A DNA stretch of 64,000 nt from Methylobacterium sp. J-090 (GTDB lineage: Bacteria > Pseudomonadota > Alphaproteobacteria > Rhizobiales > Beijerinckiaceae): NCBI RefSeq assembly GCF_022829345.1, contig NZ_JAKSXV010000039.1, positions 1 to 64,000 on the forward strand, given 5' to 3'. Every line of letters starts with the position of its first letter. Within the stretch, counting starts at the first letter, position 1. Under the pieces are notes generated by a model. The model was not told where the DNA came from. It ran no database searches and was given only the letters and a program-made list of their open reading frames with translations. The position numbers and the translations under genes are program-made. Shown here one piece after another: positions 1-8,424 of the stretch.

Positions 1-483
1 CCCTTCCTCGTCGAGGGCCGTCGAATCCGGGGTGAGGCCCGGATCGCCGAGATGGGACTTGGAGACGATCACCATGGCGGAGAACACCAGCCAGTCCGGC
101 ACCGCCTCCTCGGCGCAATCCTTCGGCCAGTCGAGGCGCCCGCCGCCGAGACGCGCCCCGTCGAACCTCAGCTCATCCGGCCAGACCAGGGTGATGGGCA
201 TTTCCGGCGGCCCATGGGTGCCCACGGCATCGACGAGGGCGGCCATGCCGAGGAGAAACGCGCGCCGCGCCGAGGCAAGGGGCTCGCCCGGGGCCAGGAT
301 GACGGCGAGATCCAGGACATCCTCCCGCTCGACCACCACCAGGGTCCCGGCCGCGTCGCCGGCGCCTTCCTCGGCCAGGGCGCGGGCATGTGTGAAGGCA
401 TCGTCGGTCGCCGGCGCCCGAAGGCCGGTGAAGGCCGGCGGCAGCACGAGGGCGGCCGGATCGGTCGCTGAGAGGGAGGTCAT
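1..483 (-). CDS. biotin/lipoate A/B protein ligase family protein, partial
   Basis: Reading leftwards from an ATG at 483 gives 161 codons with no stop before the window edge, so the 3' end is missing. The visible part starts MTSLSATDPAALVLPPAF and contains the segment VPDWLVFSAMVIVSKSHLGDPG, which resembles the biotin/lipoate ligase-like proteins found beside formate dehydrogenase genes in Methylobacteriaceae. The opposite-strand reading frames here are arginine/proline-rich shadows. It diverges from the ferredoxin gene at 667, so the pair probably shares a control region. The family assignment rests on recalled similarity and context; the substrate is unknown. Confidence 0.65.
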   Translation of the reverse strand, partial: MTSLSATDPAALVLPPAFTGLRAPATDDAFTHARALAEEGAGDAAGTLVVVEREDVLDLAVILAPGEPLASARRAFLLGMAALVDAVGTHGPPEMPITLVWPDELRFDGARLGGGRLDWPKDCAEEAVPDWLVFSAMVIVSKSHLGDPGLTPDSTALDEEG

Positions 484-577
484 GGCGCGCGGGGTGGCGT
501 GAGCGGAAATGTTCGAGACCCTTCGCGGCGACACCCTTCGCGGGCGGTACGGAGCCCCCGGTGCGGTGAATTGGTCC

Positions 578-611
578 GTTCGTAGTTTCGAACCGTTCGA
601 TTATATAACGG
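578..611. promoter_or_regulatory. inverted repeats in a divergent promoter
   Basis: This AT-rich island in GC-rich sequence lies between two divergent genes. It holds two overlapping inverted repeats: GTTCG-N6-CGAAC at 578-593 and CCGTT-N9-AACGG at 593-611. The second encloses TTATATAACG, which looks both like a -10 region and like the TATATAAC half-site of ModE-type molybdate regulators. Binding by a ModE-like or other metal-responsive protein is an inference from the neighbouring Mo/W genes. Confidence 0.4.
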
Positions 612-666
612 ATGCGCGCGGCTCCGCGAAGGGGCCGCGCCCGCTCCCAATGCCTCAGGGTCAAAC

Positions 667-2700
667 GTGTCCGATCGCATCGTGTTCGCCTGTTCCTGCG
701 AGGGGACCATGCCCCTCGACGCAAGCGCCATCGCGCGTGGCTGCGGCGGAACCCTGAAGACCGCCGACCAGCTTTGCGGCCGCGAACTCGACCGTTTTCG
801 CGAGGCCCTCGGCACGGGCGTGCCCATCACCGTGTCCTGCACGCTGCAAGCGCCCCTGTTCGACGAGGTCGCCGAGGAGATGGGCGCGGAGGACCGCGTC
901 ACCTATGCCAAGATCCGCGAGACCGCCGGCTGGTCCAGCGAGGCCGAAACGGCCGGCCCCAAGATGGCCGCTCTGCTCGCCGCCGCGGCCGAGCCCGTGC
1001 CCGATGCCGGCACCGTCTCCATCGAGAGCCACGGCGTCGCGCTGATCTATGGCCGGGACGCCGTCGCCATCGAAGCCGGGCGGCGGCTTTCGGACAGTCT
1101 CGACGTCACCGTCCTGCTGAGCCGGCCTGGCGCCGTCGAGCCGCCCCAGCGCAACAGCTTTCCCGTGCTCCAGGGTACGGTGGCGGGCGCCACCGGCCGG
1201 CTCGGGGCGTTCGAGCTGCGGATCGACGATTACGCCCTCCCCGCCCCCTCGTCGCGCACGCATCTCGTCTTCGGGCTGCCCCGCAACGGCGCCACCTCGA
1301 CCTGCGACGTGGTCCTCGACCTCACCGGCGGGACGCCGCTGTTTCCCGCTCACGATCTGCGCAGCGGCTACCTGCGCGCCGACCCGCGCGATCCGGCGGC
1401 GGTGGAACGCGCCATCACGGCGGCGGCCGACCTCGTCGGGACCTTCGACAAGACGAAGTTCGTGAACTTCCACGCCGATCTCTGCGCGCATTCGCGCTCG
1501 CGCATCACCGGCTGCACCCGCTGCCTCGAGGTCTGCCCCACGGGCGCCATCGTGTCGGCGGGCGATACCGTCGCCATCGATCCGACCATCTGCGCCGGCT
1601 GCGGCAACTGCGCCGCCGTGTGCCCGACGGGGGCGGCGGCCTACGCCCTGCCGCCGGCCGATGCCCTGATGCGGCGCCTGCGCAGCCTGATGCTGGCCTA
1701 CCGGGAATCCGGCGGCCAGGGCGCCACGATCCTGTTCCACGACGGCGATCACGGCGAGCCACTCATCGATGCGCTGGCCCGTCACGGCGACGGCCTGCCG
1801 GCCCATGTGCTGCCGGTGCGCCTCAACGAGATCACGCAGCTCGGCCCCGAGGCTATGGCGGCCCTGTTCGCCTATGGTGCCTCCGGCGTGCGCGTCCTCG
1901 CCCGGGCGCGGCCCCACCATGATCTCGACAGCCTCCACCGCACGGTGGCGCTCGCCGAGACCCTGGCGCACGCCCTCGGGTACGGTGGTGCGGCGCCCAT
2001 CGTCGCGGTGATCGAGACCGACGATCCCGATGCCCTCGGGGCCGCCCTGGCGGAGGCCCTTCCCGGCGCCGCATCGTCCCGGCCGAGCCGGTTCATGCCC
2101 GTCGGCGGCAAGCGCGAGGTGCTGCGCTTCGCCTTCCGCGAGATGTACGAGGTGGCGCCCCGGCCCACGGCCTTCGTGCCGCTCGCGGCGGGGGCCCCCT
2201 TCGGCGGCCTCGATTTTCGCACGGACGATTGCACCCTCTGCCTCGCCTGCGTCGGCGCCTGCCCGACCCACGCCCTGTCGGACAGCGCCGAGCAGCCGCT
2301 GCTGGCCTTCGAGGAGAGCCTGTGCGTCCAGTGCGGCCTGTGCGCCGCCACCTGCCCGGAATCGGTCATCGACCTGAAGCCCGGCCTCGACTTCGAGGCC
2401 TGGACCGCGCCGCGCCGCGTCGTCAAGGAGGAGGAGCCGTTCTGCTGCATCGCGTGTGCGAAGCCCTTCGGCACCCGCAGCACCATCGAGCGGGTCGTCG
2501 AGAAGCTGCGCGAGCGCCACTGGATGTTCTCGGGGTCCGGCGGGCCCGAGCGGATCAACGCCCTGATGATGTGCGAGGATTGCCGCGTCGAAGCCGCCCT
2601 GAACCAGGGCTTCGATCCCCATGCCGGGCCGGAGCGGATGCGCACCCGCACGACGGAGGATTACCTTCGCGAGCGGACGGAGCGGGGCGAGGCGGTCTGA
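667..2700 (+). CDS. multi-cluster 4Fe-4S ferredoxin-like protein (formate dehydrogenase-associated)
   Basis: A 677-residue protein beginning at GTG 667 (MSDRIVFACSCEG). Two ferredoxin-type cluster pairs are visible: CTRCLEVCP and CAGCGNCAAVCP around residues 283-320, and CLACVGACP with CVQCGLCAATCP around residues 522-565. Further cysteines follow near the C terminus (CCIAC, CEDC). No transmembrane segment is evident, so a cytoplasmic electron-transfer role is likely. Proteins of this layout sit in formate dehydrogenase accessory loci of Methylobacterium, which fits the divergent ligase-like gene and the downstream molybdenum-cofactor genes. Its redox partner is not in the window and is inferred. 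Confidence 0.88.
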   Translation: MSDRIVFACSCEGTMPLDASAIARGCGGTLKTADQLCGRELDRFREALGTGVPITVSCTLQAPLFDEVAEEMGAEDRVTYAKIRETAGWSSEAETAGPKMAALLAAAAEPVPDAGTVSIESHGVALIYGRDAVAIEAGRRLSDSLDVTVLLSRPGAVEPPQRNSFPVLQGTVAGATGRLGAFELRIDDYALPAPSSRTHLVFGLPRNGATSTCDVVLDLTGGTPLFPAHDLRSGYLRADPRDPAAVERAITAAADLVGTFDKTKFVNFHADLCAHSRSRITGCTRCLEVCPTGAIVSAGDTVAIDPTICAGCGNCAAVCPTGAAAYALPPADALMRRLRSLMLAYRESGGQGATILFHDGDHGEPLIDALARHGDGLPAHVLPVRLNEITQLGPEAMAALFAYGASGVRVLARARPHHDLDSLHRTVALAETLAHALGYGGAAPIVAVIETDDPDALGAALAEALPGAASSRPSRFMPVGGKREVLRFAFREMYEVAPRPTAFVPLAAGAPFGGLDFRTDDCTLCLACVGACPTHALSDSAEQPLLAFEESLCVQCGLCAATCPESVIDLKPGLDFEAWTAPRRVVKEEEPFCCIACAKPFGTRSTIERVVEKLRERHWMFSGSGGPERINALMMCEDCRVEAALNQGFDPHAGPERMRTRTTEDYLRERTERGEAV

Positions 2701-2709
2701 GCGGAGCCG

Positions 2710-3204
2710 ATGGAGACCCTGCGCTGGCGCGCCATGGTTCCGGGCGATCTCCCCGCGGTCGTCGCCCTCGCCGATGCCCTGTTTTCGGACCATTACGAGG
2801 CGCCCGAGCGCTTCGCCGAACGGCTCCGGGCGAGCCCTTCCCTGTGTCGGGTGCTGGCGCGGGAAACGGGGGCGATCCGGGGTTATTGGATTGCCTACCC
2901 CTGGCCGCTCGGCCGCGTTCCGCCCCTGAACCGGCCCCTGCCGGAGCCCCTCGCGGATGCGGGAGCGCTCTATCTCCACGATCTCGGGCTGCATCCCGAC
3001 GCCAGGGGCCACGGCCATGCCCGTCAGGCCGTCGCCGACCTCGCCGCTGGCGCGAACGCGGCTGCCATCGCCCTCGTCGCGGTGAACGGCTCGTCCGCTT
3101 TCTGGGCCGCGCAGGGGTTTTGTGAAGCGCCGTACGATTCCGTGGTGGCGGAAAAACTCGAGGGTTACGGCCCTGACGCCCGCTACATGATCCGGCGCCC
3201 CTGA
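2710..3204 (+). CDS. GNAT family N-acetyltransferase
   Basis: A 164-residue protein starting 9 bases after the ferredoxin stop, so probably co-transcribed with it. It has the N-terminal METLRWRAMVPGDLPAVVALA opening and the acetyl-CoA-binding region (LYLHDLGLHPDARGHGHARQ, about residues 90-110) typical of the fold; the usual Q/RxxGxG/A motif is read here as ARGHGHA. The substrate acetylated cannot be told from the sequence. The location next to a formate dehydrogenase accessory gene suggests nothing specific. Confidence 0.85.
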   Translation: METLRWRAMVPGDLPAVVALADALFSDHYEAPERFAERLRASPSLCRVLARETGAIRGYWIAYPWPLGRVPPLNRPLPEPLADAGALYLHDLGLHPDARGHGHARQAVADLAAGANAAAIALVAVNGSSAFWAAQGFCEAPYDSVVAEKLEGYGPDARYMIRRP

Positions 3205-3213
3205 CGGGGCGCC

Positions 3214-4521
3214 TCACGGCAGGGCCGTCGCCTTCTCGAGGAAGCGCACGAGCGCCTCGCGGTCCTCGGCCGTGTTGATGGTCTGCTCGGGCATCCGCGT
3301 GCCCGGCGTGTAGCGGGCCGGACCGACCTCGAACAGGCGGGCGATGGTGGTCGCGTCCCAGACGAGGTCCATGGCTTTCAGCGCCTCGGAATAGCGGTAG
3401 CCGGGCTCGCTCGCGATGCGGCGTCCGATGATGCCGGCGAGATTCGGTCCGGCGCGCGGTCCGTCCTCCGGCTTGAGGGCGTGGCAGGCGACGCAGGCGC
3501 GGTAGACCTCCGCGCCGCGATCCCCGTGGAAGGCCGCCAGGGTGTCGGCGGGGCGCGGCAGGCTGAGCGCGCCGATGGGCTCGCCCGTGGCGGCGTTCCA
3601 GCGCCGGACCAGCCGGTCGCCGCCGCCGGTCACGAGTTCGTCGCCGCGCCAGGCCACGGACCAGACCGGCAGGCCCGGCCCAATGAGACGGCGGAGGATC
3701 GCACCCGTGCCGCGGTCGATGATCGCGACGGTGCCCCCCGCCGTGGCGGCGGCGAGGCGGGTCTCGTCGGGCGCGAGCGCGAGGGCGATCACCGGGTTCG
3801 GCCCGACCTCGATGGCGGCCCGTTCGCTGCCGTCCGGGCGCAGGAGGCGCACGATCGCGTCGCTACCCGCCACGGCGATCTCGCCGTCGCGGGTCACCGC
3901 GAGGGCGTTCAACGGCGTCGGCAGGGTGGTGACGCGGGGCGGCCCGCCTGCGACGGGCCAGATCCGCAGGGTGGCGTCGTAGCCCGCCGTGGCGATCCGG
4001 CCGTCGGGCAGGAAGGCAACGGCGTTGACGGGGCCCGCGTGTCCTTCGAGCGTCCGCGCCGGTCCACCGGCGAGGGGGCGGACCCGCACGGTCCCGTCCC
4101 AGGAGGCCGAGGCGAGGCTGAGTCCGTCCGGCGATACCGCCAGCCCGGCCACCGGTCCGGTATGCTCGGCGAAGATCCGCTCGGGCTCCGGCCGACCGAT
4201 CCGCCACAGGGCGACGCGGCCATCCTCGGACGCCGTGGCGAATCCGCCATCGGGCAGGGTGGCGACGGCGTTCACCGCGCCCTCGTGGAAGCGCAGGACG
4301 CCGAGGGCGGTGCCGGTCGCGATCCCCCACACGATCACCGCTTGGTCGAACCCGCCCGAGATCGCGATGTCGCCGCCCGGCACCACCGCGAGCGCCCGCA
4401 CCGGGCCGCCATGGCCGCGCATCTGCGCCAGGGCGGGCTGCGCCGTGAGCGAGATGGCCGGCAGGCCGAACAATCCGACGACGACTCCGATGACGAATCG
4501 TACGAAGCGCAGGCGTCGCAT
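3214..4521 (-). CDS. WD40 repeat protein fused to a c-type cytochrome domain
   Basis: The ORF opens further upstream, but the ATG at 4521 (MRRLRFVRFVIGVVVGLFGL) places a clear signal peptide at the N terminus, giving 435 residues. Residues of about 35-330 form repeated WD40 blades (for example GHGGPVRALAV, GHAGPVNAVAF). The C-terminal 95 residues are a class I cytochrome c: haem-binding CVACH near residue 342 and a distal methionine in GTRMPEQ. The product should be periplasmic. It is convergent with the acetyltransferase. The electron partner is unknown; such fusions occur beside metalloenzyme maturation genes. Confidence 0.88.
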   Translation of the reverse strand: MRRLRFVRFVIGVVVGLFGLPAISLTAQPALAQMRGHGGPVRALAVVPGGDIAISGGFDQAVIVWGIATGTALGVLRFHEGAVNAVATLPDGGFATASEDGRVALWRIGRPEPERIFAEHTGPVAGLAVSPDGLSLASASWDGTVRVRPLAGGPARTLEGHAGPVNAVAFLPDGRIATAGYDATLRIWPVAGGPPRVTTLPTPLNALAVTRDGEIAVAGSDAIVRLLRPDGSERAAIEVGPNPVIALALAPDETRLAAATAGGTVAIIDRGTGAILRRLIGPGLPVWSVAWRGDELVTGGGDRLVRRWNAATGEPIGALSLPRPADTLAAFHGDRGAEVYRACVACHALKPEDGPRAGPNLAGIIGRRIASEPGYRYSEALKAMDLVWDATTIARLFEVGPARYTPGTRMPEQTINTAEDREALVRFLEKATALP

Positions 4522-4781
4522 CGCTCTCCAGGTCCGGTCCCCCGGCCCGGCGCCGGTTCGGCCGGACCTTAGACGAGGCGCGCATGTCCTGTCCCGAGCC
4601 CTGCCCTGGGGCCCTGTGCCGCGCGCAGGCACGGCGGATGGGACGACCACCCGCGCTTGATCAACGCGGGCGGATGCCGCATGCGATGGCGCATGACGTT
4701 CCTCGCCCTGACGGAAGCCCGGATCGGCCGACGGCGCGCCTTCGCGAGAACGGCGTGACGCGGTTCGCTTCGGCCGCCCTG

Positions 4782-5903
4782 ATGCCCCTGGCCGACGCGG
4801 TGCCGCGCCTGATCGCGGGCGTGGCGCCCGTGGCGGAGCGGGCCCTGCCCTCCCACGCGGCCCTCGGCTTCGCGGCCGCCCATGACGTGATCGCCGAACG
4901 CGGCTGGCCCGAACGCCCCACGGCCCTGCGCGACGGTTGGGCGGTGCAGGCCGATGCCGTCACCGGGGCCTCGGCCTATGCGCCGATCCCCTCGCTCGCT
5001 CCGCCGGTCTGGGTCGAAGCGGGAGAAATCCTTCCCGAAGGGGCCGATACGGTGCTGCCGCCCGAAGCCCTGGAGGGCCGGGCGATTGTCGCGGACGCAC
5101 CCGTCGGCGACGGCGTGCGCCGATGGGGCGAGGATCTCGCGGCCGGCACCCGACTTCTCGCGGCCGGCACCCGCATCGCCCCGTGCCATCTCCTCACCCT
5201 GGGGGCGGCCGGCGACGGCTCCGTTGCGGTACGCATCCCGCGCCTCGCCCTCATTGCCGCCGCGACGCCTTTGGCCGACGCACTCTCGGCCCTGATCGCC
5301 CGCGAGGGCGTCGAACTGGGCGAGCGCATCGACGCGCCCAGGACCTGCGACGGCATCGCCGGTGCGATCCGCTCGGCGCGCGCCGACGCGGTGCTGGTCC
5401 TCGGCGGCACCGGTCCCGGGCGGACCGACCGCGCCGTCGCCGCCCTGGCGCTTGCCGGCGAAGTCCTGGCCCACGGCATCGCGCTCCGCCCGGGTGAGAC
5501 CGCCGCCTTCGGCCGCGCCGGGGGGCGCCCCGTCCTGCTTCTGCCGGGCCGCCCGGAGGCCGCGCTCGCGGTGTTCCTCGCCCTCGGGCGCCCCTTGCTG
5601 GCGGCGTTGTCCGGCGTTCGCATGCCCGAGCCCGAGGCCGGGACGCTGCTGCGCAAGGTTGCCGCCACCATCGGGGTGAGCGACGTGGTGTTCGTGCGCC
5701 GCCGCGCCGATGGCCGAAGCATCGTTCCGCGAAGTGTCCCACGGTTCGCGGTCGAGAGTGATGCGTCGACACCCTGCTTGGAGCCCCTCGGCGGGGCGGA
5801 CCTCGCCCTGTCGCACCTCGCCGAGGCGGACGGGGCCATCCTGGTGCCGCCGGAGCGGGAGGGCTTTCCTGAGGGCACCAGCGTCGGAATCCTGCCGCTG
5901 TGA
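4782..5903 (+). CDS. divergent MoeA-like molybdopterin-binding protein
   Basis: The open frame runs from 4584, but the first MoeA-like sequence begins at MPLADAVPRLI (ATG 4782); a GTG at 4755 is an alternative start. About 373 residues. It keeps the MoeA order but with weakened motifs: RDGWAV in place of DGYAV, LPEGADTV, LVLGGTGPG where active proteins have TSGGVS, and LPGRPEAA in place of LPGNPVS. This suggests a paralogue that has lost or changed molybdate-insertion chemistry. It overlaps the next gene by its stop codon, so the two are probably translationally coupled. Confidence 0.8.
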   Translation: MPLADAVPRLIAGVAPVAERALPSHAALGFAAAHDVIAERGWPERPTALRDGWAVQADAVTGASAYAPIPSLAPPVWVEAGEILPEGADTVLPPEALEGRAIVADAPVGDGVRRWGEDLAAGTRLLAAGTRIAPCHLLTLGAAGDGSVAVRIPRLALIAAATPLADALSALIAREGVELGERIDAPRTCDGIAGAIRSARADAVLVLGGTGPGRTDRAVAALALAGEVLAHGIALRPGETAAFGRAGGRPVLLLPGRPEAALAVFLALGRPLLAALSGVRMPEPEAGTLLRKVAATIGVSDVVFVRRRADGRSIVPRSVPRFAVESDASTPCLEPLGGADLALSHLAEADGAILVPPEREGFPEGTSVGILPL

Positions 5904-5905
5904 CG

Positions 5906-7876
5906 ATGACGGAGCGCGATATTCCTTTCCGCGAACGCCTCGCGGCGGCGGCCCGGCAGGAGCAGTTCCTGACCGTGGTGAGCCGCGAGGAAGCGTCCGC
6001 GCGCTTCCGGGCGGCGGTGCCCCACACGGTTCTGCCGGCCGAGTCGGTCGCCCTGGCCGAGGCCCTGGGCCGTGTCCTGGCCGAGGATGTGGCCTCCCCC
6101 ATCGACGTGCCGCCCTTCGACCGGGCCCTGGTGGACGGCTTCGCCGTACGGGCCACGGACACGCAGGGCTCGAGTTCCGCGAGCCCCCGGCGCCTGATCC
6201 TCAACCGCGAGATCCTTGCCTGCGGCGTCGCGCCAAGCCTCGCCGTGGCCGAGGGCACCGCCACCCCCATCGCCACCGGTGGCGTCATCCCGCGCGGCGC
6301 CGACGCCGTGGTGATGGTCGAACAGACCGGATTCCTCGACGAGGCCCTGGCCATCGATCTCGTCCAGGCGGCGCGGCCGGGCCAGTTCGTCGGCTATGCC
6401 GGTGGTGATATGGCCGCCGGTGAGACGGTCCTGCGCAAGGGCCTGCGGATCACCGCCCGCGAGGTGGGCATGCTGGCCGCCTGCGGCCTCGCCCGCGTTC
6501 CGGTGGTGCGCCGGCCCCGTGTGGCGGTCCTTTCGACCGGCGACGAACTCGTGGCCGTCGGCGCACCCCTTCCCCCCGGAGCGATCTACGATTCCAACGG
6601 GCCGATCGTCGTCGCCTCCATCACCGAGAACGGCGGCGCGGCCGTCCCCCTCGGTATCGTCCGGGACGACGCGGCGGCCCTGCGGACGGCCCTGCAAGCG
6701 GCCCTGGCGGAGACCGACATCGTCATCCTCTCGGGGGGCACCTCGAAGGGGGCGGGTGACGTCTCCCACCGCATCCTGAAGGATCTCGGGTCCCCCGGCA
6801 TCCTCGTCCACGGCGTCGCCCTCAAGCCGGGCAAGCCCCTGTGCCTCGCCGTGGCGGAGGGCAAGCCCGTGATCGTGCTTCCGGGCTTCCCGACCTCGGC
6901 CATGTTCACGTTCCACGATTTCGTCGTTCCGCTCATCCGCGCCATGGCGGGCCTGCCGCCGCGGGAGGACGAGGCCGTCGCGGCCGTGCTGCCGCAGCGC
7001 GTGTCCTCCGAACTCGGGCGCACCGAGTTCGTGATGGCGTCGCTCGCCGAGACGTCCGACGGGATGGTCGCCTTGGCCCTGTCGAAGGGGTCGGGCTCCG
7101 TCACCGCCTTCTCGCAGGCCGACGGCTTCTTCTCCGTCCCCGCCGCCCGTTCGGGCCTCGAGGCCGGCGAGACCGTCTCCGTCACCCGGCTCGGGGCGGG
7201 CGTGCGGCCGCCCGACCTCACCCTGATCGGCAGCCACTGCGTCGGGCTCGACCGGGTGGTCGGCCTCCTCGCCGAGCGGGGTCTTCGTATCCGCACCCTC
7301 TGGGTCGGTTCCGCCGGGGGCCTCGCCGCCCTCCAGCGCGGCGAATGCGATCTTGCCGCCCTCCACCTCCTCGACCCCGAGACCGGGCTCTACAACAGCC
7401 CCTTGCTCGCCGAGGGGTTCCGCCTCGCGCCCGGGTGGGGACGCCTCCAGGGGGTGGTGTTCCGGCGTGGCGATCCGCTGTTCGAGGATCGTGAAGCCGG
7501 GGCGGCGGTGGCCGCCGCGCTCGCCACACCCGAGGCCGTGATGGTCAACCGCAATGTCGGCTCGGGCACCCGCGCGCTCGTCGACGGTCTCCTGAGGGGG
7601 AGCCGGCCCGCCGGGTTCTGGAACCAGCCGCGCTCGCACAACGCCGTGGCGGCGGCGGTGGCCCAGGGGCGGGCCGACTGGGGCGTCGCCATCTCCACCG
7701 TAGCCAGCGCCTACGGCCTCGGCTTCCTGCCGCTCACGGAGGAGCGCTACGACTTCGCCTACGCGGCGGACAAGCGCGCCACGCCGGCGCTCTCGGCCTT
7801 CCTCGACGTGCTCGCCGAGGAACGGACCCGCGCGGCGCTCCGCGATATCGGCTTCCGCGTCGGAGGGGCGCCATGA
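5906..7876 (+). CDS. MoeA molybdopterin molybdotransferase fused to a PBP-like domain
   Basis: About 656 residues from ATG 5906 (a GTG at 5900 overlaps the previous stop). Residues 1 to about 425 are a full MoeA: DGFAV, GVIPRGADAVVMVEQTG, LSTGDEL, LSGGTSKGAGD and LPGFPTSA. The rest is a substrate-binding-protein-like domain (SHCVGLDRVVGLLAERGL ... NRNVGSGTRALVDGLL), as in fusions where the added domain may sense molybdate, tungstate or the cofactor. MoeA-type proteins insert the metal into adenylylated molybdopterin. It overlaps mobB by four bases (ATGA). Confidence 0.9.
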   Translation: MTERDIPFRERLAAAARQEQFLTVVSREEASARFRAAVPHTVLPAESVALAEALGRVLAEDVASPIDVPPFDRALVDGFAVRATDTQGSSSASPRRLILNREILACGVAPSLAVAEGTATPIATGGVIPRGADAVVMVEQTGFLDEALAIDLVQAARPGQFVGYAGGDMAAGETVLRKGLRITAREVGMLAACGLARVPVVRRPRVAVLSTGDELVAVGAPLPPGAIYDSNGPIVVASITENGGAAVPLGIVRDDAAALRTALQAALAETDIVILSGGTSKGAGDVSHRILKDLGSPGILVHGVALKPGKPLCLAVAEGKPVIVLPGFPTSAMFTFHDFVVPLIRAMAGLPPREDEAVAAVLPQRVSSELGRTEFVMASLAETSDGMVALALSKGSGSVTAFSQADGFFSVPAARSGLEAGETVSVTRLGAGVRPPDLTLIGSHCVGLDRVVGLLAERGLRIRTLWVGSAGGLAALQRGECDLAALHLLDPETGLYNSPLLAEGFRLAPGWGRLQGVVFRRGDPLFEDREAGAAVAAALATPEAVMVNRNVGSGTRALVDGLLRGSRPAGFWNQPRSHNAVAAAVAQGRADWGVAISTVASAYGLGFLPLTEERYDFAYAADKRATPALSAFLDVLAEERTRAALRDIGFRVGGAP

Positions 7877-8424
7877 CCGCGCCCCGGATCATCGGCCTCG
7901 CCGGCTGGAGCGGAGCGGGCAAGACCACCCTGCTGACGCGGCTGATTCCGGTTCTCGTCGCCCGTGGCCTGCGGGTGGCGACCCTCAAGCACGCCCATCA
8001 CGAATTCGACGTGGACCAGCCGGGCAAGGATTCCCATCGTCACCGGCAGGCCGGAGCCAGCGAGGTCATCGTCTCGTCCGCCCGGCGCTGGGTCCAGATC
8101 CACGAGGTGGCGGACGAGGGCGAGGCCACGTTGGCCGATCTCCTGCGAAAGCTCTCGCCGTGCGATCTCGCCCTCGTCGAGGGCTTCAAGCGCGAGGCGC
8201 ACGCCAAGCTCGAAGTTCACCGCGCCGCCAACGGCCGGCCGCCGCTCCATCCCGGCGACCCGCGCATCGTCGGCGTCGCGAGCGACACGGCCTTCCCGGA
8301 GGCGGGCGTGCCGGTGGTGGACCTCGACGGGATCGCGGCCATCGCCGACCTCGTCCTCGCCCGTGCCGAGCCCTTCGCTGCGACCCTGGACAGGCTCGGG
8401 AGGTGTCATGGCGCAGCTGAGTGA
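7873..8424 (+). CDS. mobB: molybdopterin-guanine dinucleotide biosynthesis protein B
   Basis: A 183-residue P-loop protein: Walker A GWSGAGKTTLL at residues 11-21, then LKHAHHEFDVDQPGKDSHRH, the histidine-rich signature of MobB, and LVEGFKREAHAKLEV. MobB is a GTP-binding partner of MobA, which converts Mo-molybdopterin to the guanine dinucleotide form used by formate dehydrogenase and other DMSO-reductase-family enzymes. Its start overlaps the upstream moeA-PBP stop as ATGA and its own 3' end overlaps the next moeA by 17 bases, so the block is one operon. Confidence 0.93.
   Translation: MTAPRIIGLAGWSGAGKTTLLTRLIPVLVARGLRVATLKHAHHEFDVDQPGKDSHRHRQAGASEVIVSSARRWVQIHEVADEGEATLADLLRKLSPCDLALVEGFKREAHAKLEVHRAANGRPPLHPGDPRIVGVASDTAFPEAGVPVVDLDGIAAIADLVLARAEPFAATLDRLGRCHGAAE

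Noticed and set aside
661-3018. A 785-codon open frame on the minus strand opposite the ferredoxin gene
   Set aside because: Very rich in Arg, Gly, Ala, Pro and His, as expected of an antisense frame in GC-rich coding DNA; the plus frame has clear 4Fe-4S motifs.
4976-7639. An 887-codon minus-strand frame across the moeA-like genes
   Set aside because: Shadow of the MoeA frames; low-complexity composition and no recognisable domain.
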